Below, in pieces: positions 10,322 through 19,390 of a stretch of 64,000 nucleotides of DNA. The notes beneath the pieces are model-generated. The model did not search any database. It saw only the letters and a program-made list of their open reading frames with translations, and was not told where the DNA came from. This stretch comes from JBOGEN01 sp050743265 (GTDB lineage Bacteria; Actinomycetota; Actinomycetes; JBOGEN01). Position numbers and translations under genes: made by a program. The stretch is taken from NCBI GenBank assembly GCA_050743265.1, contig JBOGEN010000203.1, positions 1-64,000 on the forward strand, read 5' to 3'. Every line of letters begins with the position of its first letter. The first letter of the stretch is position 1.

Positions 10322-12106
10322 GTGGTTCCCGGGGAGTTCGGCGGCGAGTCCGCGTCGGGGCGGGCGGATCAGGGTGGGGACGTGTCCGGGCAGCCGGGGG
10401 CGGCGATCCCGGCTGCGGTGGGGCGGCGTGCCGAGGACGTGCTGCGCGAGCTGCTAGAGCGTGCCGATGACCTGCTCGAGTCCCAGCACCGCCTCCGTGG
10501 CCTGCTGGACGCCGTGGTGGCCGTCGCGGCCGACCTGAGCTTGCCAGCGGTCCTGCACCGCATCGTCGAGGCCGCCCGACAGCTCGCGGACGCCGAGTAC
10601 GCCGCCCTTGGCGTGATCGGGCCGGACCGTGCGCTGGTGGAGTTCCTCACCATCGGGATCGACGAGGAGACCCGCACGCGCATCGGGGCGCTGCCCCAGG
10701 GCAAGGGCGTGCTGGGTCTGCTCATCGAGGACCCGCGCCCGATCCGGTTGCACGACATCGCCGAGCACCCCGACTCCTACGGCTTCCCGGCGAACCATCC
10801 TCCGATGACCTCGTTCCTCGGGGTGCCGGTCCGGGTGCGGGGTGAGGTGTTCGGCAACCTCTACCTCACCGAGAAGCGCAACGGCTCGGACTTCACCGAC
10901 GAGGACGTGGACCTCGTCGTCGCGCTGGCCGCGGCGGCGGGGGTGGCGATCGAGAACGCGCGGCTGTACGAGGACGCACAGCGCCGCCAGCTGTGGCTGC
11001 AGGCCTCGGTGGACGTCAACGCCGCGCTGCTGGCACGGACGAGCCAAGACGAAGCGCTCGCGCTGGTGGCCGAGCAGGCCCGCCAGGTCGCCGGGGCGGA
11101 CGTCGTCGCGGTCATCCTGCCCGCCGAGGACGGCACGCTTACCCCTCGCGTCGCGGTCGGTTCCTGGGCGGACGCGTTCACCGGGCTGCGCATCCCCTGG
11201 GACACCTCGCTGTCCGGTGAGGTCATGCGTACGGGCGAGCCGGCCATCGTGGAGGACGCGGCCAAGGACCCACGGGTGCAGTGGACCGACCGCGAAGGGC
11301 TGACCGACCTCGGCCCGATGATGGCCACGCCCCTCACCGCCGGGGATGAGGTGCTGGGCACGCTCCTCGTCGCGAACGGCCGAGAGTCCGCGCCGTTCAC
11401 GGAGACCGACCTGCGGCTGGTGTCCACGTTCGCCGGTCACGTGTCCCTCGCCCTGGAGTTCGCACGGGCTCAGGCGGCCCGGGAGCGGCTCGCGGTGTTC
11501 GAGGACCGCGACCGCATCGCCCGCGACCTCCACGACGTGGTCCTGCAGCGGTTGTTCTCCGCGGGGCTTGGCCTGCAGGGGTTGCGCCGCTACATCGACG
11601 ACCCCGCTGGGAACGCGCGCATCGACAACCTTGTTGTCGAGCTCGACGCGACGATGAAGGACATTCGCTCGACCATCTACTCCCTGCGGGAGTCCGATAC
11701 CGGTCAGGTGCGGCTCCGTGCCCGCGTCCTCGGGGTGCTGGCGAAGGCCGCCGACACCCTCGGCTTCGAACCCCAGCTCCGGCTGGACGGCCCGCTGGAC
11801 ACGCTCGTGCCCTCCGCAGTGGCCGAGGACCTGCTGGCCGTCCTCGGCGAGGCGCTGACCAACGTCGCCCGCCACGCCGGCGCGGGAGCGGTTGAGGTCT
11901 CGCTCTCGGTCGACGCGACCGATCGCGGCGACCTCTCGCTGACCGTGGTCGACGACGGGTGCGGCCTGCCCCCCGGCCCGGGCGGCCGTCGCAGCGGTCT
12001 GCGCAACATGGCCGAGCGGGCCGAGGCGGACGGCGGCACGCTCGACGTCGGGAACGCTCCCACCGGGGGGACGCGCCTGGTCTGGCGGGTCCCGCTGTTC
12101 ACCTGA
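10322..12106 (+). CDS. DosS/DevS-like haem-GAF sensor histidine kinase
   Basis: 594 residues from a GTG. Layout: GAF-A (about 65-215), GAF-B (about 230-380), dimerisation/phosphoacceptor HisKA_3 region with RDLHDVVLQRLF (His about 404), then HATPase_c with DDGCGLPPG and GLRNMAERA. GAF-A contains NHPPM with His about 159 and NLYLTEK with Tyr about 181. In M. tuberculosis DosS the haem-ligating His149, distal Tyr171 and phosphorylated His395 have almost the same spacing (22 and 246 residues; here 22 and 245). This strongly suggests a haem-based O2/NO/CO or redox sensor. No DosR-type response regulator is encoded in the window, so its partner is elsewhere. The gene sits between a P-type ATPase and two universal stress proteins. 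Confidence 0.92.
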   Translation: MVPGEFGGESASGRADQGGDVSGQPGAAIPAAVGRRAEDVLRELLERADDLLESQHRLRGLLDAVVAVAADLSLPAVLHRIVEAARQLADAEYAALGVIGPDRALVEFLTIGIDEETRTRIGALPQGKGVLGLLIEDPRPIRLHDIAEHPDSYGFPANHPPMTSFLGVPVRVRGEVFGNLYLTEKRNGSDFTDEDVDLVVALAAAAGVAIENARLYEDAQRRQLWLQASVDVNAALLARTSQDEALALVAEQARQVAGADVVAVILPAEDGTLTPRVAVGSWADAFTGLRIPWDTSLSGEVMRTGEPAIVEDAAKDPRVQWTDREGLTDLGPMMATPLTAGDEVLGTLLVANGRESAPFTETDLRLVSTFAGHVSLALEFARAQAARERLAVFEDRDRIARDLHDVVLQRLFSAGLGLQGLRRYIDDPAGNARIDNLVVELDATMKDIRSTIYSLRESDTGQVRLRARVLGVLAKAADTLGFEPQLRLDGPLDTLVPSAVAEDLLAVLGEALTNVARHAGAGAVEVSLSVDATDRGDLSLTVVDDGCGLPPGPGGRRSGLRNMAERAEADGGTLDVGNAPTGGTRLVWRVPLFT

Positions 12107-12265
12107 GCCAGGCTGACCGCCAAGGGGACACCGCGGAGGAGCACAGGGTCCGGCCGTGACGTGAAGGCCCATCGGCCCACCCGCTTGGGACCAATGGGGC
12201 TGTCTTGGCGTACGCCCCCGGCCCATCGTGTGAGCCTGGTAGCCGACCGGCTGGGAGGTCATCCG

Positions 12266-12784
12266 ATGTCCGACGCCGTGATCGTGGTGGGGATTGACGG
12301 GTCCGAGGGGTCACGTCGCGCGCTGCGCTGGGCCCTGGAAGAGGGGGTTCGCCGGAACTGTGCCGTCGAGGCGGTCACCGCCTGGCCCTCGAGAGACACG
12401 CGCGGGCACGAGCACGGCGAGCTCCCCGACGAGAAGGGCGCCGAGGCACGCCGATCCGCGGACGAGAAGCTCCGCCACATCGTCGACACCGAGGTCCGAG
12501 CGGTTGATTCCCCGCCGCCCGTGTCGTTCGAGGTCGTGCAGGGACAAGCCGTCGACGTCCTGCTGCGGATGTCCTCCAGCGCGGCGCTCCTCGTCGTCGG
12601 GAGCCACGGGACGTCCAGCATCCTGCACGAAGCGCTGGGCTCCGTCAGCGAGGCGTGCGGCCGGCTGGCCCAGTGCCCCGTCGTCGTGCTGCCACCGCCT
12701 GCCAGGCCCCAGCAGGGCTCGATTCACAACGAGGTCGCCCGCCCCGCTCGCTCAGCCAGTCAGCGGGACACAGCCGAGGATTGA
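12266..12784 (+). CDS. Universal stress protein, single USP domain
   Basis: 172 residues. Starts VIVVGIDGSEGSRRAL, the usual USP first strand with the Asp that contacts adenine nucleotide, and carries the ATP-binding G-2X-G-9X-G(S) motif in VVGSHGTSSILHEALGSVS. The ATG has GGGAGG nine bases upstream. A further 20-residue Arg/Gln-rich tail follows the domain. Located 159 bp after the DosS-like kinase in the same direction. USPs of this class are induced in hypoxia, starvation and dormancy; the biochemical role is unknown. Confidence 0.9.
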   Translation: MSDAVIVVGIDGSEGSRRALRWALEEGVRRNCAVEAVTAWPSRDTRGHEHGELPDEKGAEARRSADEKLRHIVDTEVRAVDSPPPVSFEVVQGQAVDVLLRMSSSAALLVVGSHGTSSILHEALGSVSEACGRLAQCPVVVLPPPARPQQGSIHNEVARPARSASQRDTAED

Positions 12785-12815
12785 CTGCTCCGATGTGCCC
12801 CGGCCGCGCCGACCC

Positions 12816-12829
12816 GGGACCTAAGCCTC
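12816..12829 (+). promoter_or_regulatory. Candidate DosR-like box upstream of the tandem USP gene
   Basis: The sequence GGGACCTAAGCCTC agrees with 11 of the 14 core positions of the mycobacterial DosR consensus (GGGACTWWAGTCCC). It lies about 87 bp before the ATG of the tandem USP gene. Flanking positions of the 20-bp consensus do not match. The assignment rests on this match plus the nearby DosS-like kinase. Confidence 0.35.
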
Positions 12830-12915
12830 TGTGTCCCTCCTCGCGGTTGTCGACATCGTCGATGGTGTAAGAGGTCGCAGCCTGTCCTGTGCGGGACAGC
12901 ACGCAAGGAGGGACG

Positions 12916-13827
12916 ATGGCTCACGGCACGCGTCGGCCGATCATGGTCGGATACGACGGCTCCGAGGCGTCCCGCCAGGCGCTCGGTTGGGGAATCAAGG
13001 AGGCACGCCTCCGCCACGTGCCCCTGCGTCTGGTACACGCCTTCCACTGGCCCGTCGAGGAGATATACGTCCCGCCCGGCCGCCTTTCGATGCGGAGAAT
13101 CATGACCGAGGCGCGCGATCAGGCCGCCACGTGGTTCGCCGGACAGGTACGCGAGGCGGTCGACGCAGCACCCGACGTGGAGGTCTCCGGAGCGTTCGAG
13201 GAGCTGGCTCCCGGCCGGCTGCTCGTCGACGCGTCACGTGAAGCCGAGATGATGGTTGTCGGCTCGCGTGGGCTCGGCGGGTTCACCGGACTGCTCCTTG
13301 GCTCGGTCAGCGTCCAGCTCGCCGCGCACGCCGCCTGCCCGGTCTTCGTCCACCGTGCCGTCACGCAGGAGTCAGGCCCGCCTCGCGTCGTCGTCGGTGT
13401 CGACGGGTCGACGAGGTCCGACGTGGCCGTGCGGCTCGCGTTCGAGGAGGCCGCCCTGCGCGGGGCGCCGCTCGAGGCCGTGCACGCCTGGACGCACCCC
13501 GTGGCCACTGGCCCAGGGGACAGCCTTCCGCTCGTCATGGATCCCTACATCGTCGCGCAGGACGCACAGGCGATGCTCTCTGAGTGCCTCGCCGGGTACG
13601 GGGAGAAGTACCCGGAAGTTCCCGTCACCCAGACGGTCGCCCGTGAACACGCCTCGAAGGCCCTGCTCGACGCGGCGCGGCGCGCGACCGTCGTGGTCGT
13701 GGGCAGCCGCGGCCACGGAGGACTCACCGGCCTGCTGTTGGGATCCACCTGCCACGCCCTGCTGCACCACGCGACCTGTCCGGTCCTGGTCGCCAGAGGC
13801 TACGGCGGAGCCCGTCGCGACCACTGA
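12916..13827 (+). CDS. Universal stress protein, tandem USP domains
   Basis: 303 residues built of two USP domains (about 8-145 and 158-300). The first opens IMVGYDGSEASRQAL and ends with VVGSRGLGGFTGLLLGSVS; the second opens VVVGVDGSTRSDVAV and ends with VVGSRGHGGLTGLLLGSTC. Both retain the G-2X-G-9X-GS nucleotide-binding motif. An AAGGAGGG ribosome binding site sits correctly before the ATG. Two-domain USPs of this size are typical of mycobacterial DosR-regulon members (Rv2005c/Rv2623 type). Preceded by a possible DosR-like box. Confidence 0.93.
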   Translation: MAHGTRRPIMVGYDGSEASRQALGWGIKEARLRHVPLRLVHAFHWPVEEIYVPPGRLSMRRIMTEARDQAATWFAGQVREAVDAAPDVEVSGAFEELAPGRLLVDASREAEMMVVGSRGLGGFTGLLLGSVSVQLAAHAACPVFVHRAVTQESGPPRVVVGVDGSTRSDVAVRLAFEEAALRGAPLEAVHAWTHPVATGPGDSLPLVMDPYIVAQDAQAMLSECLAGYGEKYPEVPVTQTVAREHASKALLDAARRATVVVVGSRGHGGLTGLLLGSTCHALLHHATCPVLVARGYGGARRDH

Positions 13828-14083
13828 GGGGACGAAACGAACACAGGGAGCCCACCGGCCCGGGTTGTCCGTAGCACGCTGCACAGACGCTGTGCACATC
13901 CGACGGCCATGTCAATCAACCCCAGATGTGCCTAGCGCCCGAGTGTGAGCCCTGCGGGACTCCCCTCAGACCGAGTGGGAGCTCCCCGGGCGGGGGTCAG
14001 CCCGGGCCACGTGCCAGACCTTGGTCGTCACCCCGGGCCTTTCGCCTCTATCAGCGACGGCGCGTCGGCTGGACCGTCCGGGC

Positions 14084-14824
14084 ATGGCTGGAACACAGAT
14101 GCGCAGGGACACCGACGCGGGTCTGCCGAGCGCGGCGCGGCAACACCTCCGCTGGCTCGCCGCTGGGCTTGCCCTGGGTTTCACGGTGCCGTTCGTTTTT
14201 GCCGACCTTCTCGACCTACCCCGGGACCTGTACTACGCGATCTACGTCGCATCCGTGGGCGGCTTCTTCGCGGCCTGGGTCAGGTTCACCTGTCAGCCGG
14301 TTGGTGCGATGCTCCGACGCCGATGGCAGCTGGCGGTCGTGCTGGGTCTGCTCGCCGGTGGAGTTCTCTCCGTCAACGTTGTCCGGACCGAGGCTGAGAC
14401 TCCGGGCCCCGACGGGTTCGAGCTGGCCGGGGCGGTGCTCTGGCGGGGCGTGGTCTACGGAGTCGCGGACGGGCTCCTGCTCTCCGTCTTCCCGATCCTC
14501 GTGGTCTTCGCTGCCGCGGCGGGGAGTCGGTTACGTACGCACAGGAGCGGGTTGGTCGTACTCGGCGCCGCTGCCTTGGTCGCGTCCCTGGCGATGACGG
14601 CCGTCTACCACACCGGCTACAGCGACTTCCGGTCACAGAAGCTGGCCAAGCCGGTCGCCGGCGACGTCGTGTGGAGCATTCCGACGCTCGTCACGCTCAA
14701 TCCACTCGGCGCCCCCATCGCGCATGCGGGGATGCACGTGATCGCCGTACTGCACAGCTACGAGACCGACACCTTCTTGCCGCCGCACGAGTTGGGCGGC
14801 TCGCCGGAGACGAGCGGACCATGA
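14084..14824 (+). CDS. Polytopic membrane protein of unknown function
   Basis: 246 residues from the ATG at 14084; an in-frame ATG at 14099 is also possible. It has about six hydrophobic segments, separated by short charged loops such as QPVGAMLRRRWQ and GSRLRTHRSG. A motif LWRGVVYGVADG in the middle and a C-terminal HAGMHVIAVLHSYE segment with three histidines are its most distinctive features; the first faintly recalls CPBP-type proteases but the catalytic Glu pair is not evident. No function can be assigned. Its TGA overlaps the ATG of a putative 28-codon reading frame. Confidence 0.75.
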   Translation: MAGTQMRRDTDAGLPSAARQHLRWLAAGLALGFTVPFVFADLLDLPRDLYYAIYVASVGGFFAAWVRFTCQPVGAMLRRRWQLAVVLGLLAGGVLSVNVVRTEAETPGPDGFELAGAVLWRGVVYGVADGLLLSVFPILVVFAAAAGSRLRTHRSGLVVLGAAALVASLAMTAVYHTGYSDFRSQKLAKPVAGDVVWSIPTLVTLNPLGAPIAHAGMHVIAVLHSYETDTFLPPHELGGSPETSGP

Positions 14825-14907
14825 TCACCGCAGACGAGCACGAGCAAGCCGAGGCGTTCACGATCCACGGGCTCGAGGAGAGCAGACGGCCGCCGGCGGA
14901 GGTGTGA
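14821..14907 (+). CDS. Putative 28-residue small protein
   Basis: A short reading frame whose ATG overlaps the stop of the upstream membrane protein gene (ATGA). It encodes an acidic, hydrophilic peptide (MITADEHEQAEAFTIHGLEE then SRRPPAEV). The overlap suggests translational coupling, and the peptide composition is not obviously random, but nothing else supports it. No known family recognised. Confidence 0.25.
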   Translation: MITADEHEQAEAFTIHGLEESRRPPAEV

Positions 14908-14958
14908 GGCTGTTCACCCTGGTCAGGTGAGGACTCCGGGGGGTCTTCAGGCGGATGG

Positions 14959-16206
14959 TTGCGTGTGACCGACCTGGGAATTGGGCCGATGCTGAGCCGG
15001 CCGGACGCGCCCGCGGCGTTCCACGTCCTCGCGAAGCCCACCGGGGCGGTCTGCAACCTCGACTGCGAGTATTGCTTCTACCTGTCCAAGGAGATGCTGT
15101 ACCCGGGCAGCCGGTTCCGGATGGCAGACGATCTGCTCGAGACGTACGTGCGGCAGCTGATCGAGGCGCATACGGCGCCCGAGGTCGTGGTGGCCTGGCA
15201 GGGCGGCGAGCCGACGCTCATGGGGCTGGACTTCTTCCGCCGGTCCGTGGAGTACGAGCGGCAGTACGCCCGACCCGGCCAGGTGCTGATCAACACCATC
15301 CAGACCAACGGGACGCTCCTCGATGACGAGTGGGGCGCCTTCCTCGCCGAGCACGGCTTCCTCGTCGGCATCTCCCTCGACGGCCCGGCGCATCTGCACG
15401 ACGCCTACCGGGTGGACAAGGGGGGCAAGCCCACCCACGACCGCGTCATGGGCGGCCTGCGCACGCTGCAGCGGCACGGAGTCGAGCACAACGCCCTCGT
15501 CACGGTCAACGCGGCGAACGCCGAGCACGCGCTCGACGTGTACCGGTTCCTGCGCGATGAGGCGGGCTTCCGGTTCATGCAGTTCATTCCCATCGTCGAG
15601 CGCGCCCACGCCGGCGGCGACCAGGTGGTGACCGAGCACTCCGTGACCGGGCAGCAGTACGGGCGGTTCCTCGTCGAGGTATTCGACGAGTGGGTGCACC
15701 GCGACGTCGGTGAGGTGTACGTCCAGATGTTCGACGTCGCGCTGGCGAACTGGTACGGCGAGCCGCCGGGGTTGTGCGTGCACTCGGAGACCTGCGGACT
15801 GGCGCTGGCGCTCGAGCACACCGGAGACGTCTACTCCTGCGACCACTTCGTCGACCCTGAGCACCTGCTCGGCAACATCCGCGAGACGCACCTGCTCGAG
15901 CTCGTCAGCTCCCCGCAGCAGCAGCGGTTCGGGGCGGACAAGCACGACTTACTCCCGCGCTTCTGCCGTGAGTGTGACGTGCGGTTCGCCTGTCACGGCG
16001 GGTGTCCCAAGGATCGGTTCGAGCGCACGCCGGACGGCGAGCCCGGGCTGAACTACCTCTGTCCCGGCTACAAGGACTTCTTCCACCACATCGCCGAACC
16101 GATGAGGGTCATGTCCGACCTTCTCCGCTCCGGACGGGCTCCCGCGGAGATCATGCGGCTGCCTACCACTGCGACTCAGACCACCGGCCCCGGGAGACCC
16201 CGATGA
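14959..16206 (+). CDS. Anaerobic sulfatase-maturating enzyme (radical SAM/SPASM)
   Basis: 415 residues from a TTG; an in-frame GTG at 14965 or ATG at 14989 could be the true start. The radical SAM cluster motif CNLDCEYC places Cys at about 32, 36 and 39, followed by the GGEPTLMG SAM-binding segment. The C-terminal SPASM/twitch region has several Cys, including CVHSETCGLALA, YSCDHFV, FCRECDVRFACHGGC, for two auxiliary 4Fe-4S clusters. Such enzymes oxidise an active-site Cys or Ser of type I sulfatases to C-alpha-formylglycine. The stop overlaps the ATG of a Cys-type arylsulfatase, which is the obvious client. Confidence 0.94.
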   Translation: MRVTDLGIGPMLSRPDAPAAFHVLAKPTGAVCNLDCEYCFYLSKEMLYPGSRFRMADDLLETYVRQLIEAHTAPEVVVAWQGGEPTLMGLDFFRRSVEYERQYARPGQVLINTIQTNGTLLDDEWGAFLAEHGFLVGISLDGPAHLHDAYRVDKGGKPTHDRVMGGLRTLQRHGVEHNALVTVNAANAEHALDVYRFLRDEAGFRFMQFIPIVERAHAGGDQVVTEHSVTGQQYGRFLVEVFDEWVHRDVGEVYVQMFDVALANWYGEPPGLCVHSETCGLALALEHTGDVYSCDHFVDPEHLLGNIRETHLLELVSSPQQQRFGADKHDLLPRFCRECDVRFACHGGCPKDRFERTPDGEPGLNYLCPGYKDFFHHIAEPMRVMSDLLRSGRAPAEIMRLPTTATQTTGPGRPR

Positions 16207-18614
16207 CGACACCAGATCGCACGAGGCTGCCGATCCGCCGAGAGCCCTTCAGCGGCCGGGCCAACCGGACACTCGACGGGTCCGGGCCGGATTGGGCGAC
16301 GATCGGCCACGTCCACGCGCCCGAGGGCGCGCCCAACGTGCTCCTGGTGCTCATCGATGACGCCGGGTTCGGGAACCCCAGCACATTCGGCGGCCCCATC
16401 GACACGCCGAACTACACGCGGATGGCCGAGGCAGGCTTGCGCTACAACCGTTTCCACGTCACCGCGCTGTGCTCCCCGACACGGGCGGCGCTGTTGACCG
16501 GTCGTAACAACCACGCGGTCGGCTTCGGCTCGATTGGGGAGTTCTCAAACGGGTTCCCCGGCTACTCGGCGCTGCTCCCGCGCGACTGCGCGCCCCTCCC
16601 GCGGATCCTCCGCGACAACGGCTACAGCACGGCCGCCTTCGGCAAGTGGCACCTCACGCCGGACGGGCAGCAGGGCGCGGCCGGGCCGTTCGACCGCTGG
16701 CCCTCTGGCTGGGGCTTCGACTATTTCTACGGGTTCCTCGGCGGAGGGGCAGGCCAGTGGGACCCGGTGCTCGCGGAGAACCAGAAGGTCATCGGGGTGC
16801 CCGACGCCTATTACGAGGAGGAGGGCGAGCCCTACTACCTGCCCGACGACATGGCCGACAAGACGATCGAGTGGCTGCACGCCGTCCGCGCCCAGGACGC
16901 GAGCAAGCCGTTCTTCGCCTACTTCTCGACCGGGTGCAGCCACGCGCCGCACCACGTGGCCAAGGCCTGGGCCGACAGGTACGAGGGCAAGTTCGACCGG
17001 GGCTGGGACCGGCTGCGTGAGGAGACCTTTGCCCGCCAGCAGGAGCTCGGCGTGGTCCCGGCCGACGCGGTGCTCACCCCACGGAACGAGGCATTCCCCG
17101 CCTGGGACGACGTCCCGGACACGCTGAAGCCGTTCTACGCCCGCCAGATGGAGGTGTACGCCGGCTACTCGGAGAACGCCGACCACAACGTCGGTCGTGT
17201 CATCGACGCCATCGACGAGCTGGGCGAGCTCGACAACACTGTGATCGTCTGGATTTGGGGCGACAACGGCGCCAGCATGGAGGGCACCGTCACCGGGTCG
17301 TTCAACGAGCTGACGATGCAGAACGGCATCCCGCTCTCCGACGAGATGCAGCTCCAGCTCACCGAGCGCTACGGCGGCACGGACGCCTGGGGTGCCGAAT
17401 CCATGGCCCCGCACTACGCGGCTGCCTGGGCCTGGGCCGGCAACACACCGTTCCAGTGGGGCAAGCAGGTCGGCTCGCACCTGGGGGGCACGCGGAACCC
17501 GATGGTCGTCCACTGGCCGGAGCGGATCGCCGAACGCGGCGCCCTGCGCCCGCACTGGACGCACGTCATCGACGTCGCCCCGACCATCCTCGAGGTCGCC
17601 GGCATCCCCGCGCCGACCGCGGTCGACGGCATCGACCAGGAGCCGCTGCACGGGGTCACGTTCGCCGACTCGCTCACCGACGCTGGCGCACCCGAGCACC
17701 ACACGCAGCAGTACTTCGAGACCATCGGCAACCGGGCCATGTACAAGGACGGCTGGTGGCTCGCAATGAGGACACCACGGATCCCGTGGCTGCTCACCCC
17801 GGAGGCGCTGAAGCCGTACGCGCCATGGGTCTGGGACCCCGACAAGGGCTCCGCCGAGCTGTACTACCTGCCCGACGACTTCACCCAGGCCCACGACCTC
17901 GCGGCCGCGCACCCAGAGAGGGTCGCCGAGCTGCGCGAGCTGTTCTGGGCCGAGGCCGAGAAGTACAAGGTGCTGCCTTTGCTGGCGACCCTCGGTGTCT
18001 TCTTCGGGATCACCCCGCCGCTGCCGGACGTCACGACCTTCGAGTTCCGCGGCGACGTGCAGAACGTGCTGTCCGGCATGATCCCACGCCTCTACAACCA
18101 CTCGTACACCATCAGCGCCGACCTGACCGTCCCCCCGGGGCGTACCGAGGGCGTGATCGTGGCTGAGGCCGACCACCTCGGAGGGTTCTCGCTGTTCGTC
18201 GAGAACGGCAGGCTCACCCACACCTACTCGATGATGGGCGTGTTCCTCTACCGGCAGCAGGCCGACGAGCAGCTACCCCTCGGCGAGGTGAACGTGCGAA
18301 TGGAGTTCAGAGCCGACGCACCCAAACCCGCCACCGGCGGAGACGTGACCCTGTTCGTCAACGACAAGCCCGTCGGCGGGGGACGCATGAACCACACGGT
18401 GCCCGTCCGGTTCTCCGGCTACGCAGGCATGGACATCGGCCGCGACAACGGCGCCGTGGTCGACCGCAGCTACGAACACCGCAAGCCGTTCCCCTTCACC
18501 GGCACCGTCAACAAGGTGGTGTTCGACATCAAGCCGCACTTCACGAGTGAGCACGAGCAGACCGTGCACCAAGCCGCACAGCACGGGCAAGCCGCGCACG
18601 TGCTCTCGGAGTAG
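16203..18614 (+). CDS. Type I arylsulfatase, Cys-type, AslA/AtsA family
   Basis: 803 residues. The N-terminal metal-binding segment LVLIDDAGFGNPS (Asp about 52-53) is followed by the sulfatase signature CSPTRAALLTG with the modifiable Cys at about 90, and later FGKWHLTP and WGDNGASMEGT. It hydrolyses sulfate esters using formylglycine and a divalent metal; there is no signal peptide, so it is probably cytoplasmic. About 250 C-terminal residues beyond the core, including a beta-rich domain after residue 620, are typical of the long mycobacterial-type arylsulfatases. Its ATG overlaps the stop of the maturase gene, so client and activator are co-translated. Confidence 0.95.
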   Translation: MTTPDRTRLPIRREPFSGRANRTLDGSGPDWATIGHVHAPEGAPNVLLVLIDDAGFGNPSTFGGPIDTPNYTRMAEAGLRYNRFHVTALCSPTRAALLTGRNNHAVGFGSIGEFSNGFPGYSALLPRDCAPLPRILRDNGYSTAAFGKWHLTPDGQQGAAGPFDRWPSGWGFDYFYGFLGGGAGQWDPVLAENQKVIGVPDAYYEEEGEPYYLPDDMADKTIEWLHAVRAQDASKPFFAYFSTGCSHAPHHVAKAWADRYEGKFDRGWDRLREETFARQQELGVVPADAVLTPRNEAFPAWDDVPDTLKPFYARQMEVYAGYSENADHNVGRVIDAIDELGELDNTVIVWIWGDNGASMEGTVTGSFNELTMQNGIPLSDEMQLQLTERYGGTDAWGAESMAPHYAAAWAWAGNTPFQWGKQVGSHLGGTRNPMVVHWPERIAERGALRPHWTHVIDVAPTILEVAGIPAPTAVDGIDQEPLHGVTFADSLTDAGAPEHHTQQYFETIGNRAMYKDGWWLAMRTPRIPWLLTPEALKPYAPWVWDPDKGSAELYYLPDDFTQAHDLAAAHPERVAELRELFWAEAEKYKVLPLLATLGVFFGITPPLPDVTTFEFRGDVQNVLSGMIPRLYNHSYTISADLTVPPGRTEGVIVAEADHLGGFSLFVENGRLTHTYSMMGVFLYRQQADEQLPLGEVNVRMEFRADAPKPATGGDVTLFVNDKPVGGGRMNHTVPVRFSGYAGMDIGRDNGAVVDRSYEHRKPFPFTGTVNKVVFDIKPHFTSEHEQTVHQAAQHGQAAHVLSE

Positions 18615-18642
18615 CCGCCGCGGGGCCCAAAGGAGGGAACGG

Positions 18643-19158
18643 ATGGCGTTCGATGACGAAACCACCGACGTCCTGATCGGCGGGTACATGTCGAAAGACG
18701 CCGCGGAACAGGACTACGAGTCCGTCCTGCGCAGCGGCGGCTACCTGCACGGCGCCGTCGTCGTGACCAAGGACCTCGACGGCAACCTGTCGGTCGAGCA
18801 AACCGACCACATGGTTCGGGAAGGCGCGGCAGGCCTCGGGGCCGTAGGGTTCGCCATCGGACTGTTCGCACCGCCACTGCTCGCCGCCACCGCCGTCGGC
18901 GCAGCAATGGGCGCAGGCGCGGGCAAACTGCTGCACCAGCGCACCAAGACCAAGCTCCAGCAGCAGGCCGGCGAAACCATCCCCCTCGGCGGAGCCGGCC
19001 TGATCCTCGCATACCCCAAGTCGGCGGCCGACAAGGTCGAACCCGCGGTCACCCGCGCGCTCGAACGCGCAGTAGGACAGGCCGAAGGACACCACGTCAA
19101 GGCCCTCAAGGGCGCGGTCGTGGACGCCCAACGGAAGATGGCCGAGGGGAACGCCTGA
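18643..19158 (+). CDS. DUF1269-like membrane-associated protein
   Basis: 171 residues with AGGAGGG before the ATG, 28 bp after the sulfatase stop and probably cotranscribed. The N-terminus (GGYMSKDAAEQDYESVL) resembles the start of DUF1269-type stress proteins. A central Gly/Ala-rich hydrophobic stretch (GAAGLGAVGFAIGLFAPPLL) could insert in or associate with membrane, and the C-terminus is amphipathic and Lys-rich. No enzymatic motif is seen. Similar proteins often accompany stress-response genes in actinobacteria; function unknown. Confidence 0.7.
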   Translation: MAFDDETTDVLIGGYMSKDAAEQDYESVLRSGGYLHGAVVVTKDLDGNLSVEQTDHMVREGAAGLGAVGFAIGLFAPPLLAATAVGAAMGAGAGKLLHQRTKTKLQQQAGETIPLGGAGLILAYPKSAADKVEPAVTRALERAVGQAEGHHVKALKGAVVDAQRKMAEGNA

Positions 19159-19390
19159 CACCCCCGCACGCGAGTACCTCACACGGCGACGGCCGAAATG
19201 CGGACCTGGTCAGGACCTCCACGATCTCCGTCCTTTGCTGACAGCCACATTCGTATGCGGTCAGATCCCCGCCCCGGGGCTCGTTCAGGGTCGCTAGTGT
19301 CTCCGTGATAGCGGGTACCTCCCTCGTCCGAGCGGGCTTGCTCGCCATCGAAAACGGGTCCCGCAGGATCGGGAAGGCGGAGAAGCTCCG

